Positions 8,759 through 18,619 of a DNA stretch of 54,109 nucleotides are shown here, in pieces. Position numbers and translations under genes: made by a program. This stretch comes from Microcoleus sp. CAWBG506. GTDB lineage: Bacteria > Cyanobacteriota > Cyanobacteriia > Cyanobacteriales > Microcoleaceae. The stretch is taken from the NCBI GenBank assembly GCA_020883125.1, contig JAHREW010000007.1:113465-167573 (forward strand). Reading direction: 5' to 3'. A model generated the notes under the pieces. That model did not search any database, was not told the origin of the DNA, and saw only the letters and a list, made by a program, of their open reading frames with translations. Numbering within the stretch: position 1 is the stretch's first letter; each line of letters starts with the position of its first letter.

Positions 8759-10345
8759 CTAAAATCCGAAAGGTGTAGGAGGTACAGGTATCGGACTCGG
8801 CAACATCGAGGGAAATATCGGTGTCTGGCCGGGCATTGGCAAAAGTCCGGGGGTAGGTGTTGGGGCGATCGAACTAATCGTCAGCAAAGGAGAATCGGGC
8901 AGGTTAATTGTCGGGGGAGAAGGAATCCTCGAAGCCGTCGGAGTCGGAGTTGTCGTCGTTGGAGTCGGAGTTGTCGTCGTTGGAGTCGGAGTTGTCGTCG
9001 TTGGAGTCGGAGTTGTCGTCGTTGGAGTCGGAGTTGTCGTCGTTGGAGTCGGAGTTGTCGTTGTCGGAGTTGTCGTTGTTGGAGTCGGAGTTGTCGTTGT
9101 CGGAGTCGGAGTTGTCGTTGTCGGAGTCGGAGTCGGAGTTGTCGGATCTGTAATTGTAGTGGTAACTGTAGTGGTAACTGTAGTTGTAGTTGGTCTGACA
9201 GGAACCGTCCCAGTCACAGATACAAAATCAGTAGCCTCAATTAAGCCCGCCGGAGTGTCTGTCAAAATTGCCAACAGCTTCCCGTCCTTCTTCGTCGTAA
9301 TTACTGTATCCCTCCGGTTTGAACCGTTGCCTTGGGTAATTGCCAAGTCAGTAAAAGATAAATTAGTCGGCAGTCCAAAGAAATCTTCGGCCTCGTTGTA
9401 ATCAGTAATTAAAGCCAGACTGCCAGGCCCTGCTCCCAGCACAAATATATCACTGCCACTTCCACCAGTCAGGGTATCTGAACCCTCACCTCCGCTCAAA
9501 CAGTCATTACCCTCTGCCCCAAATAAATTGTCATTGCCAAAACCGCCCAAAAGTGTATCGTCACCCAGGCCACCAGCCAAGGAATCATCACCAAAGCCAC
9601 CATCAAGAACGTCGCGGCCTTTGCCACCAAAGAGGAAATCGTTATCTTCACCTCCCTGTAGAAAATCTTGGCCTTCATCGCCCCGCATCGTATCGGAACC
9701 GGTGCCGCCAATGACTGTATCGTTAGCTTTGCCACCAAATATCTGGTCATTGCCAGCGTCTCCGTAGAGCGAATCAGTACCGGCACCACCGTATAAAGTG
9801 TCGTTGCCATCTTCACCTCTGAAGTAGTCCTTGCCATCACCGCCAAATAATTGATCGCTACCACTACCGCCGTTGAGAGAATCATCGCCGGCATCTCCGT
9901 AGAGAAAGTCGTCATCACCATTCCCAAATACGGAATCGTCGCCATCACCGCCGATGAGGGTGTCGTTGCCAGTACCGCCAGCAATCACATCCAAACCTGC
10001 GTTGCCACGAACTAAGTCGTCCCCAGCGTCTCCGAACACGGTGTCGCTACCGTCGTTGCCATCGAGGCTGTCGTTGCCCAAACCGCCACGAATGGAGTCA
10101 TCGCCGTTGCCACCGCTGGCGGTATCACGGCCTTGGCTGCCAATGAGTTCATCGTTTCCTTCACCACCAAAGAGCGAATCGGCTCCATCGCCTCCAATGA
10201 TTTGGTCGTTGCCATTGTCGCCCTCTAGGGTGTCATCTCCTGCGGCACCCAAGAGCGTGTCATCGCCATCTAAGGCACGAATGCGATCGCCTAGGGGAGT
10301 TCCGAGCAGAAAATCATTGCTGTCTGTGCCGATTAGGTTTGCCAT
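8759..10345 (-). CDS. RTX-type calcium-binding repeat protein with Thr/Pro-rich tail
   Basis: This 528-residue, probably secreted protein consists of hemolysin-type nonapeptide repeats (GGxGxDxLx) from about residue 5 to 310, which bind Ca2+ as a parallel beta-roll. A non-repeat region around 310-390 follows, then a low-complexity TTTTPTP stretch and a Pro-rich C-terminal end. The chosen ATG at 10345 gives MANLIGTDSNDFLLG and has GAGGAG upstream; a TTG 21 bases earlier is less likely. There is no N-terminal signal peptide, which fits type I secretion through a C-terminal signal, but no HlyB/D genes lie nearby. An enzymatic domain is not seen; a surface or extracellular structural role is inference. 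Confidence 0.85.
   Translation of the reverse strand: MANLIGTDSNDFLLGTPLGDRIRALDGDDTLLGAAGDDTLEGDNGNDQIIGGDGADSLFGGEGNDELIGSQGRDTASGGNGDDSIRGGLGNDSLDGNDGSDTVFGDAGDDLVRGNAGLDVIAGGTGNDTLIGGDGDDSVFGNGDDDFLYGDAGDDSLNGGSGSDQLFGGDGKDYFRGEDGNDTLYGGAGTDSLYGDAGNDQIFGGKANDTVIGGTGSDTMRGDEGQDFLQGGEDNDFLFGGKGRDVLDGGFGDDSLAGGLGDDTLLGGFGNDNLFGAEGNDCLSGGEGSDTLTGGSGSDIFVLGAGPGSLALITDYNEAEDFFGLPTNLSFTDLAITQGNGSNRRDTVITTKKDGKLLAILTDTPAGLIEATDFVSVTGTVPVRPTTTTVTTTVTTTITDPTTPTPTPTTTTPTPTTTTPTPTTTTPTTTTPTPTTTTPTPTTTTPTPTTTTPTPTTTTPTPTTTTPTPTASRIPSPPTINLPDSPLLTISSIAPTPTPGLLPMPGQTPIFPSMLPSPIPVPPTPFGF
8938..9138 (-). repeat. 21-bp coding minisatellite
   Basis: About nine tandem copies of a 21-base unit (GGAGTCGGAGTTGTCGTCGTT on the plus strand, with variants) encode the seven-residue repeat TTTTPTP. 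Near-identity of copies at DNA level suggests recent slippage and likely length variation between strains. Confidence 0.9.
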
Positions 10346-10613
10346 AGGGGATACACCGCTCCTCAATAAAATAATTTGTTTTAAATTAGGTCGATCGTCT
10401 GCGTGACAAGGGATTGCTGCTCGCCTAAGTTAGCATAGTTGAGATTTTGGCAATAGTCGCGCAGGAGCGCCGGAAATTTTGCGAGTGTCTGGAGTTGCGA
10501 TCGTTAAATTGGTTTGTAATCAGGACTAAAGTCCGATCGCAAAGCAGAAGAGTTTAAAACCGCTATCATCACTAATGACCAATTACCGCCAACTAATGAC
10601 TAATGACCAATGA

Positions 10614-13600
10614 CTAATGACTTTCTTGACTAACAGGTAACACGATCGCAAATTCAGTCCCTTCACCAACCGTAGAGTTGCAACTCAACTTACCACCGTG
10701 GGTTTCGACTACAATCTGGCGGGCGATCGCCAATCCTAACCCAGTACCTTTTCCTACGGCCTTCGTGGTGAACAAATGGTCAAATATCTTTTGTTTGACT
10801 TCCTCTGTCATCCCCGCACCGTTATCAGCAATTGCAATGACAATGTGGCGATCGCCCTCCAAGCCGATCCGCACCGTGATCCTGTTAGGATTCGCTTCAA
10901 TTTCCTCGAAACTGCGGCCTTGACTCGACTCTTCTAGGGCATCGATCGCATTTGCCAGCAAATTCATAAAAACTTGATTTAACTGACCGGGAAAACATTC
11001 AATCTTCGGGATATTTCCGTACTCTGTAACGACTTCGATCGCGGGACGGTGTTCGTTAGCTTTCAGTCGGTGTTTCAATATTAAGATCGTGCTGTCAATC
11101 CCTTCATGGATCTTAAAGGGCACTTTGTAGTCTTGATCGGCTCTGGAGAAGGTGCGGAGGCTGGTGCTAATGCCCCGAATGCGATCGCACCCCACCTTCA
11201 TCGATGACAGCATCTTGGGCAAATCTTCCAGCAGATAATCTAAATCAATATCCTCAGCATTCTGCTCGATTTCTGTTCCGGCATTCGGGAATATTTTCTG
11301 ATACAATTGCAACTGAGCAATAATATCTTTAAATCCAGCAGTTGCTTCTGTCAAATTGCCGCTGATAAAGCCGACGGGATTGTTAATTTCGTGGGCGACA
11401 CCCGCGACGAGATTGCCCAAAGCTGACATTTTTTCGCTTTGCACGAGCTGTAACTGGGCTTGCTGTAAGTCCAAGAGCGATCGTTCTAATTCTTGGGCAT
11501 AAGTTTGAGATTGTTGGTACAAGCGGGCATTTTCTAGCGAGATTGCCGCTTGGGCGCACAACAGTTGGATGACTTGAGTGCGATCTTGTGTAAATGCCCC
11601 GATTGTCAAGTTATTTTCTAGATACAGCAACCCGATTAATTTACCCTGATGCAAAATCGGCGCGCACAGCACACTTTTGGGCTTTTGCTCCATCAAATAT
11701 GGCTCTGCCATAAAATCGTTTTGTGCTGCTGCATTATCCAAAATTACAGTTTCCAAAGTGCGCTTAACATAGTTGACTACAGCAGCAGGAACCTCTTCGC
11801 TGGCTGACAGCGGTACAGACATTGAGATGACATTTTCCTTGAGAGATGCTACGGCTTCGATCGCCATATTCTCATCCTTAATCAACAGCAGAACTGCTTT
11901 TGTTGCCCCGGCATTTTCTAGCAACACAGACATCAGTGCAGCCAGCAATTTTGCTAATTCAATTTCACTCGATAGAGCTTGAGAGGCTTTGAAAATCGTG
12001 TCGAAATCGAGGGCTTCAGAAATACTACTGCTCGAAGATTGAGTTGTTTGGAATGTTTGATGTAAAACCGAAAATTTACCGCTTGTTTGTCGGTTAGTTT
12101 CGTGGAGTGCATAACCATTTGGTTTTGCCTGCAATATGGGAGCTAGAAGTTGCGGATAGCATTTTTCTAGGTCATCAGTCTTGGCTTTAGCACCCCAGCG
12201 GGCGTAGCAGTAGTAGGCTTCTTGCATATAGGATTGGGCGACTTTTTCTTTGCCCCAATCGAGGTAGAATTTTGCTGCTAGCTCGTTGGCTAGGGCTTCT
12301 TCTTGGATGTATTCGTTTTGTTTGGCTCCAGCGATCGCGCGATCGTAATAATCTCCTGCTTCATAGTTTTTCCCTAATACTCGATATTGTTCTGCTTCAA
12401 CCAAGTCGTATTTGTGTTGAAAGTTCATCGGTGCATGGTTAGCACGATGTTGCAGCTTGGCTTGATTTGCCAAAATGCGATCGCATAACGCCGTTTTGTC
12501 CGCTGCTTCGGGATACTCAGCCAGTGCCGTGAGAGAATCGTAGAAGTAAAAAACGAATTCGGTAAATAACCCTGTTCCTCCTGCTATAGTTTGACGGGCC
12601 TGTGCCGCATTCTGACTTGCCTGCACTGTTTCACCAAATAGATAGGAAACAGTCAGCCGACAGACCCAATAATAATGCAAGCCGCTTAAGTCATTGGTGA
12701 TGGTTAGGGCGTGATATAGTTGTTCGGCTTGAGTCGCCAACTCTGCCTTGCTTTGGCTAGCTTGTAAGCGTTGAATTGGCTGTAAAGCAGCATAGCTGAG
12801 ATTTAAAGCAGCGGTTAAATTGTGCTGCGATAGGACTGCCAGATAGGGTTCTGCTTCTGCAACTAGGGCAGTTAAGTTCTTACCCAGGTGATAAGCCCAT
12901 TGGCAAAAACTACATGCATTGAGTCCAACAAATTCTAAATCGCCCATTTCTAGTCCGACCTGAAAACCTTCCATATTCACGGGTAAACAGCCACGGAAGT
13001 GAGGTTTACAATGGATAATAAAGCTTGCGAAGACAACGTTGACTTTTGCTTGTACCGATCGCGCATTGAGTTTTGCCACCAGTTGTAGTGCTAACTGGCC
13101 AAAATCATAAGCCGTATCCAGGTATCCGAAAATGTTGATCAATAAGATGCCATAGGTACTGTAGCTATAGGCAGATAGGGCAGTATTTCCCTTGTTAATT
13201 GATAGTTTTACTTGGGTCAGAATTACAAAAGGAAACAGCAAGGGAGCCGACATATAAGTCGCGGTGATAATACTCGACAGTACCCGCATTATCGCCAGGG
13301 GTTCTGCCTCTGTCATCACTGGCAAATCGAGTAACTCCTGGGTGGTTCTGCCGTTGAGTAATTCCGTGACTTCTTGCAGGGCTGGGGCGATATCTGCGGG
13401 TGTCGGCTGTTCGGGAAGACGAACATTGAATTTGGCTAAGGCGGCACGGGCGATCGCGATCGCTTCTTGAAACCGACCTTGAGCATTATAAGCTTGAATC
13501 TGGGTTTCATAGGCTTTGACGTATTCAGTAGGTTTGAGGTTTTGAGCTAAAATTACGCTCACCCACTCCTCCATCTGATCAGAATTACCACACAAATATG

Positions 13601-16034
13601 CCGCTTCTGCTGCACCTTCATGCAATGCCAGAATTAGCTGCGGTTCGGTTTGCCAAGCCCGGTTAGACAGCAGGGTTACACCTGTATGAAAATAGTTGAG
13701 GGCTGGTTCGTAGGCTGTTGAGGCTTTGGCTTTGCTTCCAGCGATTAAATTGAGTTGAGCAAGATTATTTCTTTCCGATGGATCGAGGACAAGGGTAATG
13801 GCGCGATTCCAGTGGTTGACGATCTCAAATACATTAGCTTCGAGATCGTCTGAAGTATTCTGATACAACAACCGAGCAATTTTGAGATGTGTGATCTGTA
13901 TTTGTTCTTCCAGAATCAGAGAATAAGCCGCTTGTTGGACGCGATCGTGGAGAAATCTGTAGAGTGCAACTTGTGAATCTTGGACTGAATCCTGGGTTTC
14001 TCGGTCAATGTAAAATTTGTAAACTTCGCTTTGAGGAAGAATCAGTCCCTCTTGTAAGGCTTTCCACAATACAGCGGCAACCTCAGTTTCCGATTGTTCC
14101 GAGACGATCGCTAACGTTGTTAAATCAAACTGATTGCCAATGCACGCTGCTAACTTGAGGACATTTTGAGTGGCTTCTGGCAATTTCTGCAACCGCAACG
14201 CTATAAACTCCACCACATCATCCGTCAGTGCTGCCTCACGCACTCCCACCATATTGCACTGCCAATAGCCTGTATGTAGGTCAAACTGAATCAACCCATC
14301 CTGATGCAATGCTTTAAGAAACTGCGTCGCAAAAAATGGATTCTTTTGAGTTTTTTGTTCCACCAAATCAGTCAAAGGCATTGCCAAAGTAGGAACACAA
14401 TTGAGCGTATCAGCCACCAAATCATTGAGACTTTCTAAATTCAATGGTTCCAGTGTAATAGTATTTACCGTTGCCTCAGCTTTCACTACTGCATCCAGTG
14501 TCAGCATCAACGGATGCGCTGCAAATACTTCATTATCTCGGTAAGCACCAATTACTAATAAATAGTCGGTCTCCGAGTCTGCCACCAGCAGTTGCATTAA
14601 CTGTAGCGAGGCGGAATCTGCCCACTGCAAGTCATCCAAAAATATCACCAGGGGATGCTCTTTAGCTGTAAATACTTGCAGGAAGTTTTGGAACAGCAAA
14701 TTAAACCGATTTTGAACCGCACTTCCTGAAAGTTCGATCGCGGGTGATTGCTTACCAATAATTCTTTCTAGTTCGGGAATTACTTCTATAATAACTTGAC
14801 CGTTATCGCCCAGTGCTTGCAATATTTGAGTTTGCCATTTACCCAATTGTTCATCACTTTCGCTCAACAATTGTCCCATTAAATCTCGAAATGCCTGAAC
14901 AAAAGCTGAGAACGGAATATCGCGGTTAAATTGGTCGAATTTGCCTTTGATAAAATAGCCACGCTGGCGGACAATTGGTTTGTGTATTTCGTTAACTACA
15001 ACTGTTTTTCCAATCCCTGAAAAGCCAGCTACTAGCATCATTTCTACCCGCTTGGTAAGGGGGTTCGCAACGCGCTCAAAGGCTGCGAGTAGGGTTAATA
15101 CTTCGGTTTCTCTTCCGTAGAGTTTCTCTGGTATGCTGAAGCGATCGCACAAATCCCTCTGACCTACTGCAAAAGTTGCGATTTTACCACTTTTTTGTAG
15201 TTGAGACAAACATAATTCTAAATCAAATTTGAGTCCTAACGCACTCTGATACCTGTCTTCGGCATTCTTTGCCATCAATTTGCTGACAATCTCTGAGAGT
15301 ACCTGCGGGATTTGCGGATTAACTTCATGCAGCGATGGCGGTTGCTTAGCAATATGACAGTGTACCAATTCCATCGCATCGTTGCTTTGAAATGGCAATT
15401 CTCCCGCCAGCAATTCGTAAAAAGTAACACCCAAAGAGTAAAAATCAGTACGATAGTCAATGCCACGATTCATCCTTCCCGTTTGTTCGGGTGACAAGTA
15501 GCCGAGTGTTCCTTCCAGTACGTTAGGATTTATTAGGGTTTGAGTTTCCCTGGGCAGCAAAGATGCGATGCTAAAGTCAATTAGCTTAACTTGTTTGGTT
15601 TGGGGATTAATTAAAATATTTGCAGGTTTAATGTCTTTGTGAATGATCCGATTCTGGCAGAGTATATTTAATGTATTGCTGATGTCGATCGCCATTTGCA
15701 ACAATTCACTCAAATTCGGCAGAGTTTCCCCTTGTTCCGTCCATGCTTTCAGAGAGATTCCCCCAAAGTCTTCCATTACCAGCGCATAGCTGTTGTGGTA
15801 AGCTTCTAAGCTGTAGGTTTCGATGATTCCGGGTAAATTGAGGTTTTTGGCAATGGTATACTGATTGCGAAATTGCACCAGTTCGTTAAAGCTGGGATAC
15901 TCGCTGTGCAAGACTTTGATGGCGACTGGTTGTTGGTCGCAGAGGCGAGTTCCGCGATAAACTAGGGTGCGTGTTCCTGAGTAAATGCGATCGAGCGTTT
16001 GATAGCCTGTCAATGTAAAATTTTGAATTGTCAT
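10614..16034 (-). CDS. Giant Ser/Thr kinase-AAA-GAF-histidine kinase hybrid
   Basis: This 1806-residue signalling protein has, in order, an N-terminal Hanks-type Ser/Thr kinase (Lys40; catalytic loop HKDIKPAN at 132-139; DFS instead of DFG at 153-155; APE region LGYLSPEQTGR), an AAA/STAND-like ATPase with Walker A GFSGIGKT at 337-344, a long helical TPR-like region, a GAF domain near 1330-1500, and a histidine kinase core with His1548 in VAHEINNP, N-box MNLLANAID near 1690, DNGAG at 1737-1741 and GKGTGLGL at 1761-1768. This layout matches the cyanobacterial HstK-type dual kinases. No response regulator is adjacent, so its partner is unknown. The ATG at 16034 begins MTIQNFTLTGYQ, usual for the family. 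Confidence 0.95.
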   Translation of the reverse strand: MTIQNFTLTGYQTLDRIYSGTRTLVYRGTRLCDQQPVAIKVLHSEYPSFNELVQFRNQYTIAKNLNLPGIIETYSLEAYHNSYALVMEDFGGISLKAWTEQGETLPNLSELLQMAIDISNTLNILCQNRIIHKDIKPANILINPQTKQVKLIDFSIASLLPRETQTLINPNVLEGTLGYLSPEQTGRMNRGIDYRTDFYSLGVTFYELLAGELPFQSNDAMELVHCHIAKQPPSLHEVNPQIPQVLSEIVSKLMAKNAEDRYQSALGLKFDLELCLSQLQKSGKIATFAVGQRDLCDRFSIPEKLYGRETEVLTLLAAFERVANPLTKRVEMMLVAGFSGIGKTVVVNEIHKPIVRQRGYFIKGKFDQFNRDIPFSAFVQAFRDLMGQLLSESDEQLGKWQTQILQALGDNGQVIIEVIPELERIIGKQSPAIELSGSAVQNRFNLLFQNFLQVFTAKEHPLVIFLDDLQWADSASLQLMQLLVADSETDYLLVIGAYRDNEVFAAHPLMLTLDAVVKAEATVNTITLEPLNLESLNDLVADTLNCVPTLAMPLTDLVEQKTQKNPFFATQFLKALHQDGLIQFDLHTGYWQCNMVGVREAALTDDVVEFIALRLQKLPEATQNVLKLAACIGNQFDLTTLAIVSEQSETEVAAVLWKALQEGLILPQSEVYKFYIDRETQDSVQDSQVALYRFLHDRVQQAAYSLILEEQIQITHLKIARLLYQNTSDDLEANVFEIVNHWNRAITLVLDPSERNNLAQLNLIAGSKAKASTAYEPALNYFHTGVTLLSNRAWQTEPQLILALHEGAAEAAYLCGNSDQMEEWVSVILAQNLKPTEYVKAYETQIQAYNAQGRFQEAIAIARAALAKFNVRLPEQPTPADIAPALQEVTELLNGRTTQELLDLPVMTEAEPLAIMRVLSSIITATYMSAPLLFPFVILTQVKLSINKGNTALSAYSYSTYGILLINIFGYLDTAYDFGQLALQLVAKLNARSVQAKVNVVFASFIIHCKPHFRGCLPVNMEGFQVGLEMGDLEFVGLNACSFCQWAYHLGKNLTALVAEAEPYLAVLSQHNLTAALNLSYAALQPIQRLQASQSKAELATQAEQLYHALTITNDLSGLHYYWVCRLTVSYLFGETVQASQNAAQARQTIAGGTGLFTEFVFYFYDSLTALAEYPEAADKTALCDRILANQAKLQHRANHAPMNFQHKYDLVEAEQYRVLGKNYEAGDYYDRAIAGAKQNEYIQEEALANELAAKFYLDWGKEKVAQSYMQEAYYCYARWGAKAKTDDLEKCYPQLLAPILQAKPNGYALHETNRQTSGKFSVLHQTFQTTQSSSSSISEALDFDTIFKASQALSSEIELAKLLAALMSVLLENAGATKAVLLLIKDENMAIEAVASLKENVISMSVPLSASEEVPAAVVNYVKRTLETVILDNAAAQNDFMAEPYLMEQKPKSVLCAPILHQGKLIGLLYLENNLTIGAFTQDRTQVIQLLCAQAAISLENARLYQQSQTYAQELERSLLDLQQAQLQLVQSEKMSALGNLVAGVAHEINNPVGFISGNLTEATAGFKDIIAQLQLYQKIFPNAGTEIEQNAEDIDLDYLLEDLPKMLSSMKVGCDRIRGISTSLRTFSRADQDYKVPFKIHEGIDSTILILKHRLKANEHRPAIEVVTEYGNIPKIECFPGQLNQVFMNLLANAIDALEESSQGRSFEEIEANPNRITVRIGLEGDRHIVIAIADNGAGMTEEVKQKIFDHLFTTKAVGKGTGLGLAIARQIVVETHGGKLSCNSTVGEGTEFAIVLPVSQESH

Positions 16035-16390
16035 ATTTTTATTATTTGCCTGATTCGTGGGCTATTTATAGCTTAACAGAAGGGAATATAGTTTCCAACT
16101 CCAGTGATTATTAAGCATGATTAATATGACATAGAACGCTCAATGGGTGTGATTGCAATCACTAAAATTATACACTTTTTCAACTAATCAAGGAATACGA
16201 TTATCAAGTTTTTGTTTCCAAAAGTGGCAAAAAAATCAACGGTTCATCGAGTACGCTGAAAATCTGCGGGCCGAAAGCAGACGACCAGATTTGATATTAT
16301 TTAGCAACCTTCTCGGCGGTTAGGACATAAATAACTTCATTAATAGAGCTGATACCTGCACTGCATCAATGGTTTGAGGCCCGTTATACA

Positions 16391-16551
16391 ACTGTCACAG
16401 GTCACAGGTCACAGGTCAACTGCTATATCAATCCTAAATGAATTGTGTAATGGTTGTAGGGGCAAACCCCCGTGGTTGCCCGGATTCGCGGGGTAGGCAC
16501 GGGGGCACTACCCCTACATATTTGTACAAATGATTTAGGATTGCTATATCA
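16391..16551. repeat. Heptamer repeat and hairpin repeat in a gene-free gap
   Basis: ACAGGTC is repeated three times near 16395-16418. Between 16423 and 16551 an element is bounded by CTATATCAATCCTAAATGA and its near inverse, with a GTAGGGGCAAACCCCCGTGG hairpin arm inside and a closing arm GGGGGCACTACCCCTAC. The remainder of 16035-16575 shows no gene I can support. Confidence 0.7.
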
Positions 16552-16575
16552 ATCCTAAAACGGATTTGATATTAC

Positions 16576-17868
16576 TCAAAACGGAATTTCCTCATCTTCA
16601 TCTTCCACAGTCTTAGCCCTCATTCGCCAACTGGTAATATACTCAATTTGCACATCAATTTGATTAATAGCTTCCCCTAACCGTTTTTGGATATATTGAG
16701 TCAGCGTCACCCTAAACTCCAACTCAATTCCCACAGATTGCACCAGTCTTGCCAAACTCGCAAAATCTACTTTCATCAAACAAGAACTCGACCGCTTAAA
16801 ATGGGGAGTATTTCCCTTGTTTTGCGCCATCATTGCTTTTTTAACACGCTCTTTTAAATGGTCAACTTCTGAATCCAAAAATTTCCATTCAGGCAAAATT
16901 TCTTTGTACCTTTCCCCCAACACTATTAAATCATCACTCACAGGTCGTGGCGCAATTTGATTAGTTGATTTTCGTCGCTGCTGTGCGTTAAAAATCAACC
17001 GCCAACTCTGCACCTCTTCTACTTCCAAAGATGGATGCTCGATCAGTTGCCCTAACTGTCTTTGAATTTCTTTCGTCAGTGTCACCGGAAAATGCAACTC
17101 AATCCTCTCAGCTTGTGTCAGATTGGCCAGCGTCATAAAATCTACTTTCATCGCGATCGAACTAGATAGCTCAAAATAAGCACTATCTTTCAGCTTTTTT
17201 GCCAGCATCCCTGTTTTAATTCGTTCTTTCACCTCAGCAAATTCTGAATCTAGCGGTTTCCACCTAGCTTCTATATTCTGATATTTCTCTCCCAATGCAG
17301 TCAAGTTTTCACTGGCTGGATCTGGATAAGATTTGTGAAATATTTCTAGCAGGTGGCGATGCACTCTCGCTAAATAAACCACATCCATCTTGGCATATTC
17401 TAGCTGCTTTTCTGTCAGGGAACGCTTTCCCCAATCACTCCCCTGTTCTGTTTTATCTACATAATTAATATTACAAATTTTTTCTATTAAAGTTTTGAGT
17501 TGGCGGTTAGGTAGTGGGAGAATATAATAAGGAATTTTTTGCGACATATTCAAATTGCAAGTTACATTGGTGGCTTCATCATTTCCCAAAAACCTGATGT
17601 CATAGCTGGCATTGTGCATCACTTTTTCAATATTTGAATTGGCCATGATTTGGTTTATGAAATCTGTTACTAATTCAGGTTGCTCCAAAACATCGAGCAA
17701 AAAAGTGGCATCGCCTGTCAAGTCTCTGGGGTCAGCTAATACCTGAATCAGAGATAATTTGGGGTTAGATATATAGTCTGCTATTTCTGTATCAATCCAC
17801 AGGATTCTAGATTTGGAAAATTTAGCGATGAGTGCTTTGATGTCGTTGGCGGCTGTTAAATAAGGCAT
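16576..17868 (-). CDS. RNase D-like 3'-5' exonuclease with duplicated C-terminal domain
   Basis: Residues 1-180 form a DEDDy-type exonuclease of the RNase D family: ExoI WIDTE (Asp26, Glu28), ExoII HNASYD (Asp90) and ExoIII YAKMD (Tyr158, Asp162). The usual HRDC domain is replaced by two copies of a domain of about 100 residues at about 192-292 and 317-417. Matching landmarks are LGEKYQ/LGERYK, LDSEFAEVKERIK/LDSEVDHLKERVK, MKVDFMTLANL/MKVDFASLARL and a closing SWR. The tail is acidic (EDEDEEIPF). It probably trims RNA 3' ends; the role of the duplicated domain is unknown. It is divergent from a Uma2 gene 78 bases away. Confidence 0.85.
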   Translation of the reverse strand: MPYLTAANDIKALIAKFSKSRILWIDTEIADYISNPKLSLIQVLADPRDLTGDATFLLDVLEQPELVTDFINQIMANSNIEKVMHNASYDIRFLGNDEATNVTCNLNMSQKIPYYILPLPNRQLKTLIEKICNINYVDKTEQGSDWGKRSLTEKQLEYAKMDVVYLARVHRHLLEIFHKSYPDPASENLTALGEKYQNIEARWKPLDSEFAEVKERIKTGMLAKKLKDSAYFELSSSIAMKVDFMTLANLTQAERIELHFPVTLTKEIQRQLGQLIEHPSLEVEEVQSWRLIFNAQQRRKSTNQIAPRPVSDDLIVLGERYKEILPEWKFLDSEVDHLKERVKKAMMAQNKGNTPHFKRSSSCLMKVDFASLARLVQSVGIELEFRVTLTQYIQKRLGEAINQIDVQIEYITSWRMRAKTVEDEDEEIPF

Positions 17869-17946
17869 TTTTAGGGATTTTGGTTATTAATTTTATGATA
17901 TGATGATAATATCAAAAAGAGGTCTAATTATTTAGGAGGTGCGATC

Positions 17947-18555
17947 GTGGTGATTGCTGCTACCAAACCGCCAACTCTGACCGATCCGACTAAGACTCGC
18001 TTCACTCTAGATGAATACCGGGCGATGGAGGAAACGGCCCAAGAACGTCACGAATACTGCAACGGGGAGATTATCGCTATGTCAGGAGGTTCAGAAGTCC
18101 ACAGCGCGATCGCTTGTAACTTGTTAATTTACTTGGGATTTTTGCTCAGAGACACGGATTTTCGCTTGTATAACAGTGATTTGCGGGTTTGGATTCCCGA
18201 ATATCGGCGTGGAACTTATACTGATTTGATGGTAGTGAATGGCGAACCGGAATTCAATGCCGATCGCACGGATGAAATTCTCAACCCTTTACTGATTGTC
18301 ACAATTCTTTCGCCCTTTACAGAAGCCTACGATCGAGGTGAAAAGTTCAGAAGGTATCGCTCTATTCCCAGTTTTTGTGAATATCTGCTGGTTAGTCAGA
18401 CTGAACCATATATTGAGCAATATTACAATTGCGATCGCCCTTTGGGCGATCGGTGGCAATGGCAAGTGTACGATGGGATCGATCGCGCGATCGTCCTGCA
18501 CAGCTTAAATATAGAAATTCCGATGTCTGAAGTCTACCGCCGCATTAAATTTTAA
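17947..18555 (+). CDS. Uma2-family (DUF820) protein with altered active site
   Basis: Uma2 proteins have a PD-(D/E)XK nuclease fold and are greatly expanded in cyanobacteria; their role is not settled. This 202-residue copy has the family start FTLDEYRAMEE, the HEYCNGEI strand, Asp93 in YTDLMVV, and YDRGEKFRRYRSIPS. The expected catalytic Glu of the VEVLSPS motif is replaced by Thr119 (VTILSPF), so nuclease activity may be lost. The GTG start at 17947 is supported by AGGAGG seven bases upstream. Confidence 0.88.
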   Translation: MVIAATKPPTLTDPTKTRFTLDEYRAMEETAQERHEYCNGEIIAMSGGSEVHSAIACNLLIYLGFLLRDTDFRLYNSDLRVWIPEYRRGTYTDLMVVNGEPEFNADRTDEILNPLLIVTILSPFTEAYDRGEKFRRYRSIPSFCEYLLVSQTEPYIEQYYNCDRPLGDRWQWQVYDGIDRAIVLHSLNIEIPMSEVYRRIKF

Positions 18556-18619
18556 GGGCGACTTGTTGAAATTTGAAATGGATGATGTTTAACTAGAAAT
18601 ATAAGTTTAGGAGAAAGCT

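Noticed and set aside
8908..9153. Plus-strand Ser/Glu/Leu-rich frame
   Set aside because: It is the antisense reading of the TTTTPTP minisatellite in the RTX-like gene.
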